Shown: positions 9,296-17,048 of the stretch, one piece after another | Layout: each line of letters opens with the position of its first letter | Numbering within the stretch: the first letter of the stretch is position 1 | From: an uncultured Lachnospiraceae bacterium | GTDB lineage: Bacteria; Bacillota; Clostridia; Lachnospirales; Lachnospiraceae | Assembly (NCBI GenBank): GCA_910578085.1 | Contig: CAJTPM010000023.1 | Span: 1 to 63,769, forward strand | Reading direction: 5' to 3' | Length of the DNA: 63,769 nucleotides | Translations under genes and position numbers: made by a program | The notes under the pieces: generated by a model | Database searches by the model: none | Told to the model about the DNA's origin: nothing | The model's input: only the letters and a program-made list of their open reading frames with translations

Positions 9296-10552
9296 TCAGA
9301 CAGACACCCGATAACGCGCCAGAACTCTCTTTATAACAGTTCTCTCCCCTTTGCCGTCTGCGGCAGGCCAGGTCAGATCCGTTCGGAAGGGTACGAAGTA
9401 AGGTCCGTCCGGATTTGCCTTCAGTTTTTCGAAGATATTCCTGCGGTAAGCTGTACTCTGTGCCGCATTCGCATTCCCGATCCGCTTAAGCCACGCCTCA
9501 TAGCCGGCCAGATAACTCTCCGCCATGGCATCCCAGGAGTTAAACTGCTGCTGGATCACCTTTCCTGTTGCGGAAAATTCGCGGTCCAGTTCCTCTCTGT
9601 CTATCATCTTCACCAGATACATCATGCCAAGCAATTGCGTTGCACGGCACAGATCCCAGCCCGGATATTCCGTATCCACACGCCCTGCGTGTTTTTCCAC
9701 CAGTTCATGCACGGTTTCGATGCCATCCTGCCTGTTTTTGATATCCCACTGTTCCCCTAACGCCACATTTTTAAAATTGGCAACCGCCTTTCGGCTGCCG
9801 TGGACTCCGGTGACTAAAGGCCATCCTTCCAGCATCGAAAAGGAATGGGCCCAGATCGCAAAGCTGGAAGCGCACCAGCATTCCAGATCGTTGCGCGGCA
9901 GAAGGGGATCTCTCTTCCAGAATAACATAGGGGCAAAGCGCCAGCGCTTCACACCGATCACCCGGTATAACAGCATCACGATGACGAAGAGCCAGGCGGA
10001 AGCCATTTTGCCAAGTCCCATACCGTAATCCTTTTCTGTCAGCACCGGCACATAATCCCCGTACATATCCACATAATGATCCATGACATAATGATTCTGT
10101 TCATATATGGCGGCCTCCTCCGGTGTCTCCCATTCTCTCCATTCCCCTGCGGGAAGCCGATAGACACCGACTTTGTTTGTTTCCAGCATAGCTTTTTTAT
10201 TGATGTGAGCAAAGACTTTCTCCCCGCTGGGCAGCTCGATCCGATGATAGATCTCTTCCCCGATCCGGAACGTATCATACTTGAGCACCGTACCGCTTAC
10301 GATCATGGTAAACGTTCCGAATCTCTCCATATCTTCTATGGACTCCGCCACAGGAATCTCCCCTCCTGCCTCGCTCCCCGCCATACCTTCCTGCAAAGTG
10401 GCATCCTTCTCATACACACCGTATAGAACCGGCCCCAGAACAAATTCCACGAGCAGTGCCAGAATCCATATGATGGGGATCAGCAGAAACATCTGGTATA
10501 GATTGTCCTTAAATCCGTAAATATTTTTGTTTGATACTTTATATCTTGCCAT
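9296..10552 (-). CDS. DUF1266 domain membrane protein
   Basis: A 418-residue protein with one transmembrane segment near the N-terminus (about 20-45) and a second around residues 185-205, with an extracytoplasmic region of about 130 residues between them. The C-terminal half (about 230-400) looks like DUF1266, recognised by the WCASSFAIWAHSFSMLEGWP and YPGWDLCRATQLLGMMY blocks. DUF1266 has no firm biochemical function. The ATG at 10552 is preceded by aggaaggag and ggag; longer starts lie within the promoter region. It is divergent from the AP2-like gene, and its -10 box lies inside palindrome 10639-10664, so the AP2-like protein may control it. Confidence 0.75.
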   Translation of the reverse strand: MARYKVSNKNIYGFKDNLYQMFLLIPIIWILALLVEFVLGPVLYGVYEKDATLQEGMAGSEAGGEIPVAESIEDMERFGTFTMIVSGTVLKYDTFRIGEEIYHRIELPSGEKVFAHINKKAMLETNKVGVYRLPAGEWREWETPEEAAIYEQNHYVMDHYVDMYGDYVPVLTEKDYGMGLGKMASAWLFVIVMLLYRVIGVKRWRFAPMLFWKRDPLLPRNDLECWCASSFAIWAHSFSMLEGWPLVTGVHGSRKAVANFKNVALGEQWDIKNRQDGIETVHELVEKHAGRVDTEYPGWDLCRATQLLGMMYLVKMIDREELDREFSATGKVIQQQFNSWDAMAESYLAGYEAWLKRIGNANAAQSTAYRRNIFEKLKANPDGPYFVPFRTDLTWPAADGKGERTVIKRVLARYRVSV

Positions 10553-10638
10553 ACTCTCCGCAACTCCTTCCTGTTTAAAAAAACCTGTGCTCATGCACAT
10601 GGCACGCTTCGCGATGCACACTCGCTTTGCTCGGCGCT

Positions 10639-10664
10639 GGTATAATATCTGTCGATATTATACC
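10639..10664. promoter_or_regulatory. Palindromic operator over the -10 box of the DUF1266 promoter
   Basis: GGTATAATATC (10639-10649) and its exact complement GATATTATACC (10654-10664) flank the four bases TGTC. On the minus strand the palindrome contains TATAAT at 10662-10657, with TTGCTT 16 bases upstream, a plausible promoter for the DUF1266 gene. The core AATATC-N4-GATATT recurs at 10740-10759. The palindrome and promoter match are seen; binding by the AP2-like protein is inferred. Confidence 0.6.
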
Positions 10665-10715
10665 CCCCCATTTCACAAAAGCAAGTATTAAATTGTCATT
10701 CATTCTAAAATATCA

Positions 10716-10744
10716 ATGACATTGCGGTATGCATATGTTACAAT
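10716..10744 (+). promoter_or_regulatory. Promoter of the AP2-like gene
   Basis: ATGACA (10716-10721) and TACAAT (10739-10744) are 17 bases apart, each one mismatch from consensus, with a TGn extension before the -10. Transcription would begin near 10751, inside palindrome 10740-10759, leaving a leader of about 110 bases. Confidence 0.6.
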
Positions 10745-10759
10745 ATCTCTGGATATTGT
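10740..10759. promoter_or_regulatory. Second palindromic operator, over the AP2-like gene promoter
   Basis: ACAATATC (10740-10747) and GATATTGT (10752-10759) are exact inverted repeats around TCTG. The core AATATC-N4-GATATT is the same as in 10639-10664, and the centres are 98 bases apart. It overlaps the -10 and start point of the promoter reading toward the AP2-like gene, which suggests autoregulation. Confidence 0.6.
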
Positions 10760-10863
10760 GACGGCCCCTGGTGAAACAGACGTGCATCGCAAAACGTAAT
10801 ATATCTGCCTGCAGATAGGATACAATATTGCCGGGCAGACAATTTTTTGGAATATGGAATACT

Positions 10864-11649
10864 ATGAGCCTTCCCGGAGTATACGAAACAACCTTAAAAG
10901 ACGGCACACCTTCCTACCGTGCCTCCATCACTCATCAGAAAAAACATATCAGTCTCGGCAGTTATCCGGAAGAAAAGACGGCGCACGACGCATATCTTCT
11001 GGCTTTTTCCGTGCTTACAGATAAATCCTTCAAAATCCATGATTACAGGCAGACGATGCCTCTCTCTTTTGAAAAGTGGGTAGTCCTGATCAACCTGCGG
11101 GACAATGGACTTTATTTTGCCACCCCTGTTTATCTGATGAAAACCTACTTTATCTATTATCTGGAACCGGAGACTGAACTGAAATTTGATCTGGAAGATC
11201 TGTTCTACTATGCCTCCCACAAGATCATGCGCCGGGGCGGTCATCTCTTTGTGGCGGACTACGGCATGCAGGTGACACTCTCCTCCCGCTACGGCATAAA
11301 AAATTATGCGGTGCCCGGAAAAGATTTTCTGTTTATCAACGGTGACTCTTTCGATTTCCGGTATGAAAATATCAAAATATTAAATACCTACCATGGGGTT
11401 TCTCTGATCCGCAGAAAAGGCAAGACAGTATATCGGGCCAGAATCCATCTGAAAAGCTACTATCTGATCGGTTACTATGAAAGCGCCGTGGAAGCAGCCG
11501 TTGCTTATAATAAAGCGGTAGACATTATAAAAAAGCGTCTTCCTGACAAAAACTACGAAATGAACTATATTGCGGAGTTAAAAGCATCTGAGTATGCCGA
11601 TCTGTACGACCGGATAAGCATTTCGGACAATATTTATAGAATTCTTTAA
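10864..11649 (+). CDS. AP2-like DNA-binding protein with degenerate HNH core
   Basis: A 261-residue protein with two AP2-like modules: residues about 3-50 (PGVYETT...YRASI...HISLGSYPEEKTAHDAY) and about 178-225 (HGVSLIRR...YRARI...YLIGYYESAVEAAVAYNKA). Between them is a segment resembling the HNH nuclease core of AP2/HNH homing endonucleases: FLFINGDSFDFRYENIKIL aligns with the usual VNHIDGNKxNNRxENL pattern, but the metal-binding and catalytic histidines are gone. I infer a DNA-binding protein derived from a homing endonuclease that no longer cuts. The ATG at 10864 is favoured over a TTG at 10828, although the ribosome binding site is weak (ggaa). It is divergent from DUF1266 with twin palindromes between. 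Confidence 0.65.
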   Translation: MSLPGVYETTLKDGTPSYRASITHQKKHISLGSYPEEKTAHDAYLLAFSVLTDKSFKIHDYRQTMPLSFEKWVVLINLRDNGLYFATPVYLMKTYFIYYLEPETELKFDLEDLFYYASHKIMRRGGHLFVADYGMQVTLSSRYGIKNYAVPGKDFLFINGDSFDFRYENIKILNTYHGVSLIRRKGKTVYRARIHLKSYYLIGYYESAVEAAVAYNKAVDIIKKRLPDKNYEMNYIAELKASEYADLYDRISISDNIYRIL

Positions 11650-11709
11650 AAACCGACAATTAGTTCCTGCACAAATTACTCCCTCCGCTCCACAGCGCTT
11701 CCTGTCCGA

Positions 11710-12780
11710 TCAGGCCTCCAATTTATGGAAAATAATACAGTTCGGAGAATTCACCGGAATCTCCTTTGTATTCATCATAATCAGCCCTTTCTTTAAATCC
11801 GTGGAAAAGAACGTCATCGTGTTGGACTCATGGTTTAAGGAAACAAGATGCTTATTGTCCGGAAACAGTACTGCATCCTTGGGGTAGTCTCCGCTGATCG
11901 GCAGACAGAGCAGCTTCTCCAGCATGCCGGTCTTTTTGTCTACTTTGTAGATGGTTGCCGTATTGTCCCCCGCATTGGAAGAAACAATATATCGGAAATC
12001 ATCAGAAATATTCAAAGCGCTTGCGGCTGAATTGGATGCATGATAATCATTTACTGTGGAGATTGTCTGAATCTTCTCGAATTCCGGTATATTTCCCTCC
12101 GCGCCATAAGTATATACGTCTATAAAGTTTTTTAACTCATGAACCACATATAAAAACTTTCCGTCCTGAGAGAATTTCATATGTCTGGGAGCAGAGTCCT
12201 GATCGCTCCTGATAATATCCACCAGTTTCAGCCTGCCGGTCATATGGTTAAGCAGGTACACATTGACATGGTCCATACCGAGATCCGCCGCACAGAGGAA
12301 TTTGTTGTCCCTCGTCATCTTCACACAACTCACATGCGGCCTGGAAGTCCGTTCCGCCATGCTTCCCATACCCTTACAGAATATCTCATCCGTAATATTG
12401 CCGATGCTACCGTCTTCGTTTAACCGCAGCGCTGTGATTTTCCCATCATGATAGCCTGCCGTAAACAAAAATTTATCCTCATAGTCCGTAGATAAATAAC
12501 AGCCCCGCATACCGTTGATCGAACCCTGATTGATCCTCGTCAGCGTCCCGTCTTTCTCGATGTGGTATGATTCCACTCCCATATCCGTGATCGAATACAG
12601 ATATTTTTTGTTATGGGAGATCGTTACATAAGAAGAATTGGTGATCTCTACCTGATCCTTCGGTGTAAACCGTCCGTTTTTCAGATCTACATCATAGATC
12701 TTGATACCATAGCTCTTTTTGTCATTAGTCAAAGTGCCCATGGTATAGGTTGATACATAAGCCACATATTTTCCCTGCAT
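11710..12780 (-). CDS. Lactonase-family seven-bladed beta-propeller protein
   Basis: A 356-residue cytoplasmic protein with repeated beta-propeller blades, marked by recurring TISHNKKYLYSI, MKFSQDGKFLYVV and ISDDFRYIVSSN motifs, as in the YbhE/6-phosphogluconolactonase-like family. Family members hydrolyse 6-phosphogluconolactone or related sugar lactones, but many homologues are uncharacterised. No signal peptide is visible. The ATG follows GGAGG by nine bases. It lies downstream of trpS with a 67-base gap that contains no clear terminator. The substrate is uncertain; no other pentose phosphate gene is nearby. Confidence 0.8.
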   Translation of the reverse strand: MQGKYVAYVSTYTMGTLTNDKKSYGIKIYDVDLKNGRFTPKDQVEITNSSYVTISHNKKYLYSITDMGVESYHIEKDGTLTRINQGSINGMRGCYLSTDYEDKFLFTAGYHDGKITALRLNEDGSIGNITDEIFCKGMGSMAERTSRPHVSCVKMTRDNKFLCAADLGMDHVNVYLLNHMTGRLKLVDIIRSDQDSAPRHMKFSQDGKFLYVVHELKNFIDVYTYGAEGNIPEFEKIQTISTVNDYHASNSAASALNISDDFRYIVSSNAGDNTATIYKVDKKTGMLEKLLCLPISGDYPKDAVLFPDNKHLVSLNHESNTMTFFSTDLKKGLIMMNTKEIPVNSPNCIIFHKLEA

Positions 12781-12847
12781 CGCACGTTTCCTCCTCGCCT
12801 GATTTATGTAAAGCTTTGCCGCACTCTATTGCTTATCATTACATTTT

Positions 12848-13852
12848 TTATCGGATCCTCTCCGGAAAACCTACTTTTTTCTGTACTTTGCGCAGCGTTT
12901 TTGTCGCGTAATAGTTTGCTTTTTCCGCATTGTTTTTGATAATGGAATCAATATAGTCCTTATTTTTGCTCAGGTCTGCGAACCGGTCCTGTAACGGTTT
13001 TAATACGCCCACCACGGCCTCGCCCACCGCGCTCTTGAAATCGCCGTAACCTTTGCCGTCAAACTCTTTCTCCACCTCTTCCGGCGTTTTTCCGGTACAC
13101 ACACTGTAGATATTGATCAGATTGTAAATTCCCGGCTGTTCTTCTCTGTAACGCACCTGTGCCTCGGAGTCAGTCACCGCTCTCTTAAACTTCCGCAGGA
13201 TCGTATCGGGATCATCCATCAGATATATGCTGGCATTGGGGTTTTCATCCGATTTGGACATCTTTTTGTCCGGCGCCTGCAAACTCTTAATGCTTGCCCC
13301 GGTCTTTCCGACATAAGGCTCCGGAATAGTAAACACATCCCCGTAGATCGCATTAAATCTCTGGGCGATATCCCTCGTAATCTCCAGATGCTGCAGCTGA
13401 TCCTTCCCCACCGGCACTACATCCGCCTGATATAACAGGATATCCGCCGCCATCAGCACCGGGTAAGTGAACAGTCCGGCGTTGATGTTATCCGCATGTT
13501 TGGCCGCCTTATCTTTAAACTGCGTCATCCGGTTTAATTCACCCATATAAGTATAGCAGTTTAAGATCCAGGAAAGTTCACAGTGTCCCGACACATGGGA
13601 CTGGTAATACAGACAGTTTTTCTCCGGATCGAGCCCCGCTGCGATATAGAGCGTCAGCAGATTTCTTGCCCGTTTTCGAAGTTCTGCCGGATCCTGTCTG
13701 ATCGTGATGGAATGCAGATCCACCACGGAATAGAAACACTCGTATTCCTCACAGAGCGTCACCCAGTTTTTGAGAGCCCCCATATAATTGCCCAGCGTCA
13801 GATTTCCTGTCGCCTGCATACCGCTGAAAAGTACTTTTTTACCGTCTATCAA
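12848..13852 (-). CDS. trpS: Tryptophanyl-tRNA synthetase
   Basis: A 334-residue class I aminoacyl-tRNA synthetase that charges tRNA-Trp. The HIGH-like signature is TGNLTLGNYMGAL near the N-terminus and the KMSKS loop is DKKMSKSDENP near residue 200. The length is typical for bacterial TrpRS. It appears to start at TTG 13852, two bases after the stop codon of the DUF5662-like gene, so it is probably translationally coupled to it. No T-box leader is visible upstream. Confidence 0.95.
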   Translation of the reverse strand: MIDGKKVLFSGMQATGNLTLGNYMGALKNWVTLCEEYECFYSVVDLHSITIRQDPAELRKRARNLLTLYIAAGLDPEKNCLYYQSHVSGHCELSWILNCYTYMGELNRMTQFKDKAAKHADNINAGLFTYPVLMAADILLYQADVVPVGKDQLQHLEITRDIAQRFNAIYGDVFTIPEPYVGKTGASIKSLQAPDKKMSKSDENPNASIYLMDDPDTILRKFKRAVTDSEAQVRYREEQPGIYNLINIYSVCTGKTPEEVEKEFDGKGYGDFKSAVGEAVVGVLKPLQDRFADLSKNKDYIDSIIKNNAEKANYYATKTLRKVQKKVGFPERIR

Positions 13853-13854
13853 TG

Positions 13855-14424
13855 TTACCTGCCATCCTTTCCTTTTAAAATTTCCTTATTCCGCTTTTTC
13901 AGAAATCTGTATTTTATATACAGAAACGTTTTCTTCTCACCCTTTTCCGCCAACATCCTGAGAAGATGTTCCAGACTCTTTCTCGTACTGGGATGAAGCG
14001 GCGCAGGATCTTTTCCCTGCAGATAGTATTCCAGGGGACTTCTGTCCGTGTAATGATCCCCCTGATACGTCTTGCAGGCAGCGATCCGGTCCATGATCAT
14101 CTCCGCAATATATTTCTTCGGCATGGGACAGGGCAGCATCCCGCCCGGTTCGGCATGCAGCGAGTAATCGATCCAGTACTCATAATGATGCTTGTTTCTG
14201 CCCTTGTGATGCAGCCAGGCCGACGAATAACCGATATCTTCCCGTTCCGCATTGTTGGGGCTTCTTGTCCCTTGATAGTATTTCGCACCCACCAGAAACT
14301 CAGAGGGAGCATATTTTGACAGGTCGTGGGTCAGTCCCTGCCAGTATAATCCCACCTGAAAACATCCTGCTCTGACAAGACGTCTGTGATGTGTAATCGT
14401 CTTAAAATGTGCCCATACATGCAT
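13855..14424 (-). CDS. DUF5662-like protein
   Basis: A 189-residue soluble protein whose N-terminal two thirds carry conserved His-rich motifs (HFKTITHHRRLV, GLTHDLSKYAPSEF, WLHHKGRNKHHYEYW), as in the DUF5662 family. The clustered His and Asp residues suggest a metal-binding helical fold related to HD-type or metallohydrolase helices, which is inference. The C-terminus is basic. It ends two bases before the trpS start codon and forms a transcription unit with it. Its function is unknown. Confidence 0.7.
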   Translation of the reverse strand: MHVWAHFKTITHHRRLVRAGCFQVGLYWQGLTHDLSKYAPSEFLVGAKYYQGTRSPNNAEREDIGYSSAWLHHKGRNKHHYEYWIDYSLHAEPGGMLPCPMPKKYIAEMIMDRIAACKTYQGDHYTDRSPLEYYLQGKDPAPLHPSTRKSLEHLLRMLAEKGEKKTFLYIKYRFLKKRNKEILKGKDGR

Positions 14425-14528
14425 AACCTGCTGTTCCTTATTCCGTCTATTTTTATTCCCGCGGGCAGTCGAAGCTGAAAGGTCAAACTGTTGCGGACCT
14501 GAAATTGTACCCGCACAAAAAATTGCTC

Positions 14529-16499
14529 TCAGTTTCTGCGCCTGCCTGTCTGCGCCTTTGGCGCTTCCTCTGAAATATAGATTGTCACACTTCTCGCGGG
14601 TAAAGTAACCACAGACTGAGCCGCGCTGTCCGGGGAAGCTCCCTCCTGTGTCGGATTCTCCTGCGAAGCATCACCGTCAGTACATAAAAACAGTTTCCAT
14701 CTCCTGTTTTTAAACAGCTTCGGCAGCGCGAATTCGTGGGACTCCCAATGCATATTATATGCGATATACAGGCAGTCATCTTCTTTCCCGTTTACAGTAC
14801 AGTATTTCCCGCATAACATCACGCCGATGTGTCTCATCTGGTAATCCATACTGGTGCGCCAGGCTTCCTTTCCATGGTAGGACAGATCCGGACACCCGCA
14901 GGATAAATAATCCATCAGCTTTAAAGGTTCTCTCTGGTGCATCACACCGTGAGCCTTTCGCAGGGCAATGAGTTCTCCGGTAAACGCAAGAAGCTGTTTT
15001 TCCGTTTTTTTCAGATTCCATTTCTGCCAGGTCATTTCATTGTCCTGACACCAGGGATTATTATTGCCTTCCGAAGACTTTCCCCACTCGTCACCCATAA
15101 ACAGAAACGGGGTTCCCTGGGCCGTAAACAGCATGACAAGCGCATTCTTCATCAGTTTCATCCGCAGTGCAAGAATATTTTTCTTTTTGGTACTCCCTTC
15201 CATACCGCAGTTCCAGCTGTGATTGATTTCCTCGCCGTCCCTGTTATCTTCCCCGTTCGCCTCATTGTGTTTTCGTTCATAGGCGACTACGTCCGCCAGT
15301 CGTAACGTATTGTAGGATGCCAGAAAATTGATCTGACCATGATCTCCGGGATGTTCCCGCTGACACTGTAAAAATGCTGACAGCATACCGCCGTCGCCCT
15401 TTAAGAAGCATCGGATGATGTCCTGATAATGTCTGCTAAAAGAAGCAAGTTTACGTTCCTCTTCCTCTGCTTTAAGTTGTTCACGTTTTTTATACTGTTC
15501 CGGAATGCGGAGAAGATTCCTGTCTTTTTTTACATCTGCAATCTCCTCCCAGGGGAACCATGCGCTCCACAGTTTCACATCCGAAAGCCCCGGTTCTATT
15601 GCGATCTCCTTTAACGGAAGCACCGCACCTATCAGTTCAAAACCGTCAATATGGTAATGCTCTGCCCAGTACAGCAGAATACTGCATATCAGGGCTGTCG
15701 GCATGGCGGGCTCAAAATAAAACTGCAGAATGATTTCCATGTCATTTTTATGAAGCTGCCGTACAAGCGTTTTTAACTCCTCTACCGCATCTTCCCCATA
15801 AGCATAGGCGTTTTTCGGCGCCATATAGTATCCCGGCTGATAGCCCCAGTAATTGATTTTTGCTGTGGATGGCTCCCGGAACTGTGCCGCAGCCTCTGAA
15901 GCCGTCCTGTTCTCCGTTTTTTTTATGCACTCCTCAAACTCGTAGACCGGCTGTAACACAATGCCTGTGACACCCAGTTTTTTCAGATAAGGAATCTTTT
16001 TCTGTACGCCCGCAAAGGTGCCCGCTTCCTTAATTCTGGAGGAAACGTCTTTTGTAAAGCCGCGGACGTGCATGCCATAATAAATACTGTCTTCATAAGA
16101 GGTGCCCGGCCGTTTATCTCCCCGCCAGTCAAACTGTTCTGAAACAAAAGAACAGGCTCGCAAAGCGTCTTTTTTACCGGCCTCCCTGTGCTTTTCTCCA
16201 AACAGGCGATGCCCTGTGAGCCGCTTCGCACATAGATCCATTACAGGCTGCCCATCCTCATGAAAGAGATAGTCATAATCCTGTGAAGAAACCCCTGACA
16301 ACATACAGCGATAAACACTGCCCTGTTTCATTTCTTCCGTGAAGTCAATCCGGACAGGTTCTGCGTTCTCCCTGCTATACAAAAGAATGCCATTGCTTTT
16401 CCTGCCATAAAGTTCTGCATGGATACTGATGCCCTGGGCTGTAACACTGACACCGGTCGTGTCTGCAGCCCATCTCTTCAAAGTAATTTTTTTATCCAT
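14529..16499 (-). CDS. GH13 glycogen-debranching-like protein, catalytic residues lost
   Basis: A 656-residue protein related to GlgX/isoamylase: an N-terminal CBM48-like region (about 1-100), a TIM-barrel homologue (about 130-500) and a C-terminal beta domain. Fold-specific motifs are clear, including KHNEANGEDNRDG (410-422) and FLFMGDEWGKSSEGNNNPWCQDNE. The active-site regions are not intact: GFRFD reads GFELI (287-291), the acid/base region IAEPWD reads WSAWFP, TAHDGFTL reads ASYNTLRL (394-401), and DVVYNH reads QFYFEP. I therefore read it as a pseudoenzyme, perhaps glycogen-binding or regulatory. RBS aggaaaatctt precedes ATG 16499. Confidence 0.8.
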   Translation of the reverse strand: MDKKITLKRWAADTTGVSVTAQGISIHAELYGRKSNGILLYSRENAEPVRIDFTEEMKQGSVYRCMLSGVSSQDYDYLFHEDGQPVMDLCAKRLTGHRLFGEKHREAGKKDALRACSFVSEQFDWRGDKRPGTSYEDSIYYGMHVRGFTKDVSSRIKEAGTFAGVQKKIPYLKKLGVTGIVLQPVYEFEECIKKTENRTASEAAAQFREPSTAKINYWGYQPGYYMAPKNAYAYGEDAVEELKTLVRQLHKNDMEIILQFYFEPAMPTALICSILLYWAEHYHIDGFELIGAVLPLKEIAIEPGLSDVKLWSAWFPWEEIADVKKDRNLLRIPEQYKKREQLKAEEEERKLASFSRHYQDIIRCFLKGDGGMLSAFLQCQREHPGDHGQINFLASYNTLRLADVVAYERKHNEANGEDNRDGEEINHSWNCGMEGSTKKKNILALRMKLMKNALVMLFTAQGTPFLFMGDEWGKSSEGNNNPWCQDNEMTWQKWNLKKTEKQLLAFTGELIALRKAHGVMHQREPLKLMDYLSCGCPDLSYHGKEAWRTSMDYQMRHIGVMLCGKYCTVNGKEDDCLYIAYNMHWESHEFALPKLFKNRRWKLFLCTDGDASQENPTQEGASPDSAAQSVVTLPARSVTIYISEEAPKAQTGRRRN

Positions 16500-16542
16500 A
16501 AGATTTTCCTGTGTCGTTAGATGGTTTTAAACCTACAAGGTG

Positions 16543-16571
16543 ATTATAACATATTTATTTTCATCTGTGGA
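16543..16571 (-). promoter_or_regulatory. Promoter of the GH13-like gene
   Basis: On the minus strand TCCACA (16571-16566) is followed after 17 bases by a perfect TATAAT (16548-16543), about 45 bases before the start codon at 16499. Confidence 0.55.
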
Positions 16572-16712
16572 GTTTTTTCATATAGTTTTACTCTTTTTAT
16601 AAAAGAGATTGCTAAAATACGCCAAAAATTATAAACTATAAGAAAGAGCTGGAACGACCGGAACAGATCGTGCCGGATGCTGCTTTTCACCCAGAGAAAG
16701 GAAGGATATCCT

Positions 16713-17048
16713 ATGAAAAATGAATCACCTGAAACCATTACCGAACCCGATAAGAATATGGCCGAAGAAGAGATGACTGTAGAGCTGGAACTGGATGAGG
16801 GAACCATCACCTGTTCTGTCGTCACCATTTTTTCCGTCGGCGAAAAAGACTATATCGCTCTGCTTCCGCTTGGAGAGAATAAAGATACCGCGGAAGGTGA
16901 TGTCTGGATCTATGGTTATTCGGAAAACCCCGAGGATCCTGATGAGGAACCGGAACTGCGCTATATTGAAGACGATGAGGAGTATGAGCGGGCGGCGGAC
17001 GCCTTTGACGAGTATCTGGACAGCTGCGAATTTGATGAGATACTATAG
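16713..17048 (+). CDS. DUF1292 family protein
   Basis: A 111-residue, very acidic cytoplasmic protein. The family pattern is visible as VELELDEGTITCSVVTIFSVGEKDYIALLP followed by an acidic DDEEYERAADAFDEYLD tail. DUF1292 proteins are widespread in Firmicutes without a known activity. The ATG at 16713 has AAGGAAGGA upstream; an in-frame extension to 16677 lacks support. It converges on the helicase gene, and the two share the palindrome CTATAG at 17043-17048, which gives both genes their TAG stop. Confidence 0.85.
   Translation: MKNESPETITEPDKNMAEEEMTVELELDEGTITCSVVTIFSVGEKDYIALLPLGENKDTAEGDVWIYGYSENPEDPDEEPELRYIEDDEEYERAADAFDEYLDSCEFDEIL

Noticed and set aside
16591..16607. CTCTTTT/AAAAGAG hairpin upstream of the DUF1292 gene
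   Set aside because: Short AT-rich stem without G/C content or T-run context; not distinguishable from background.
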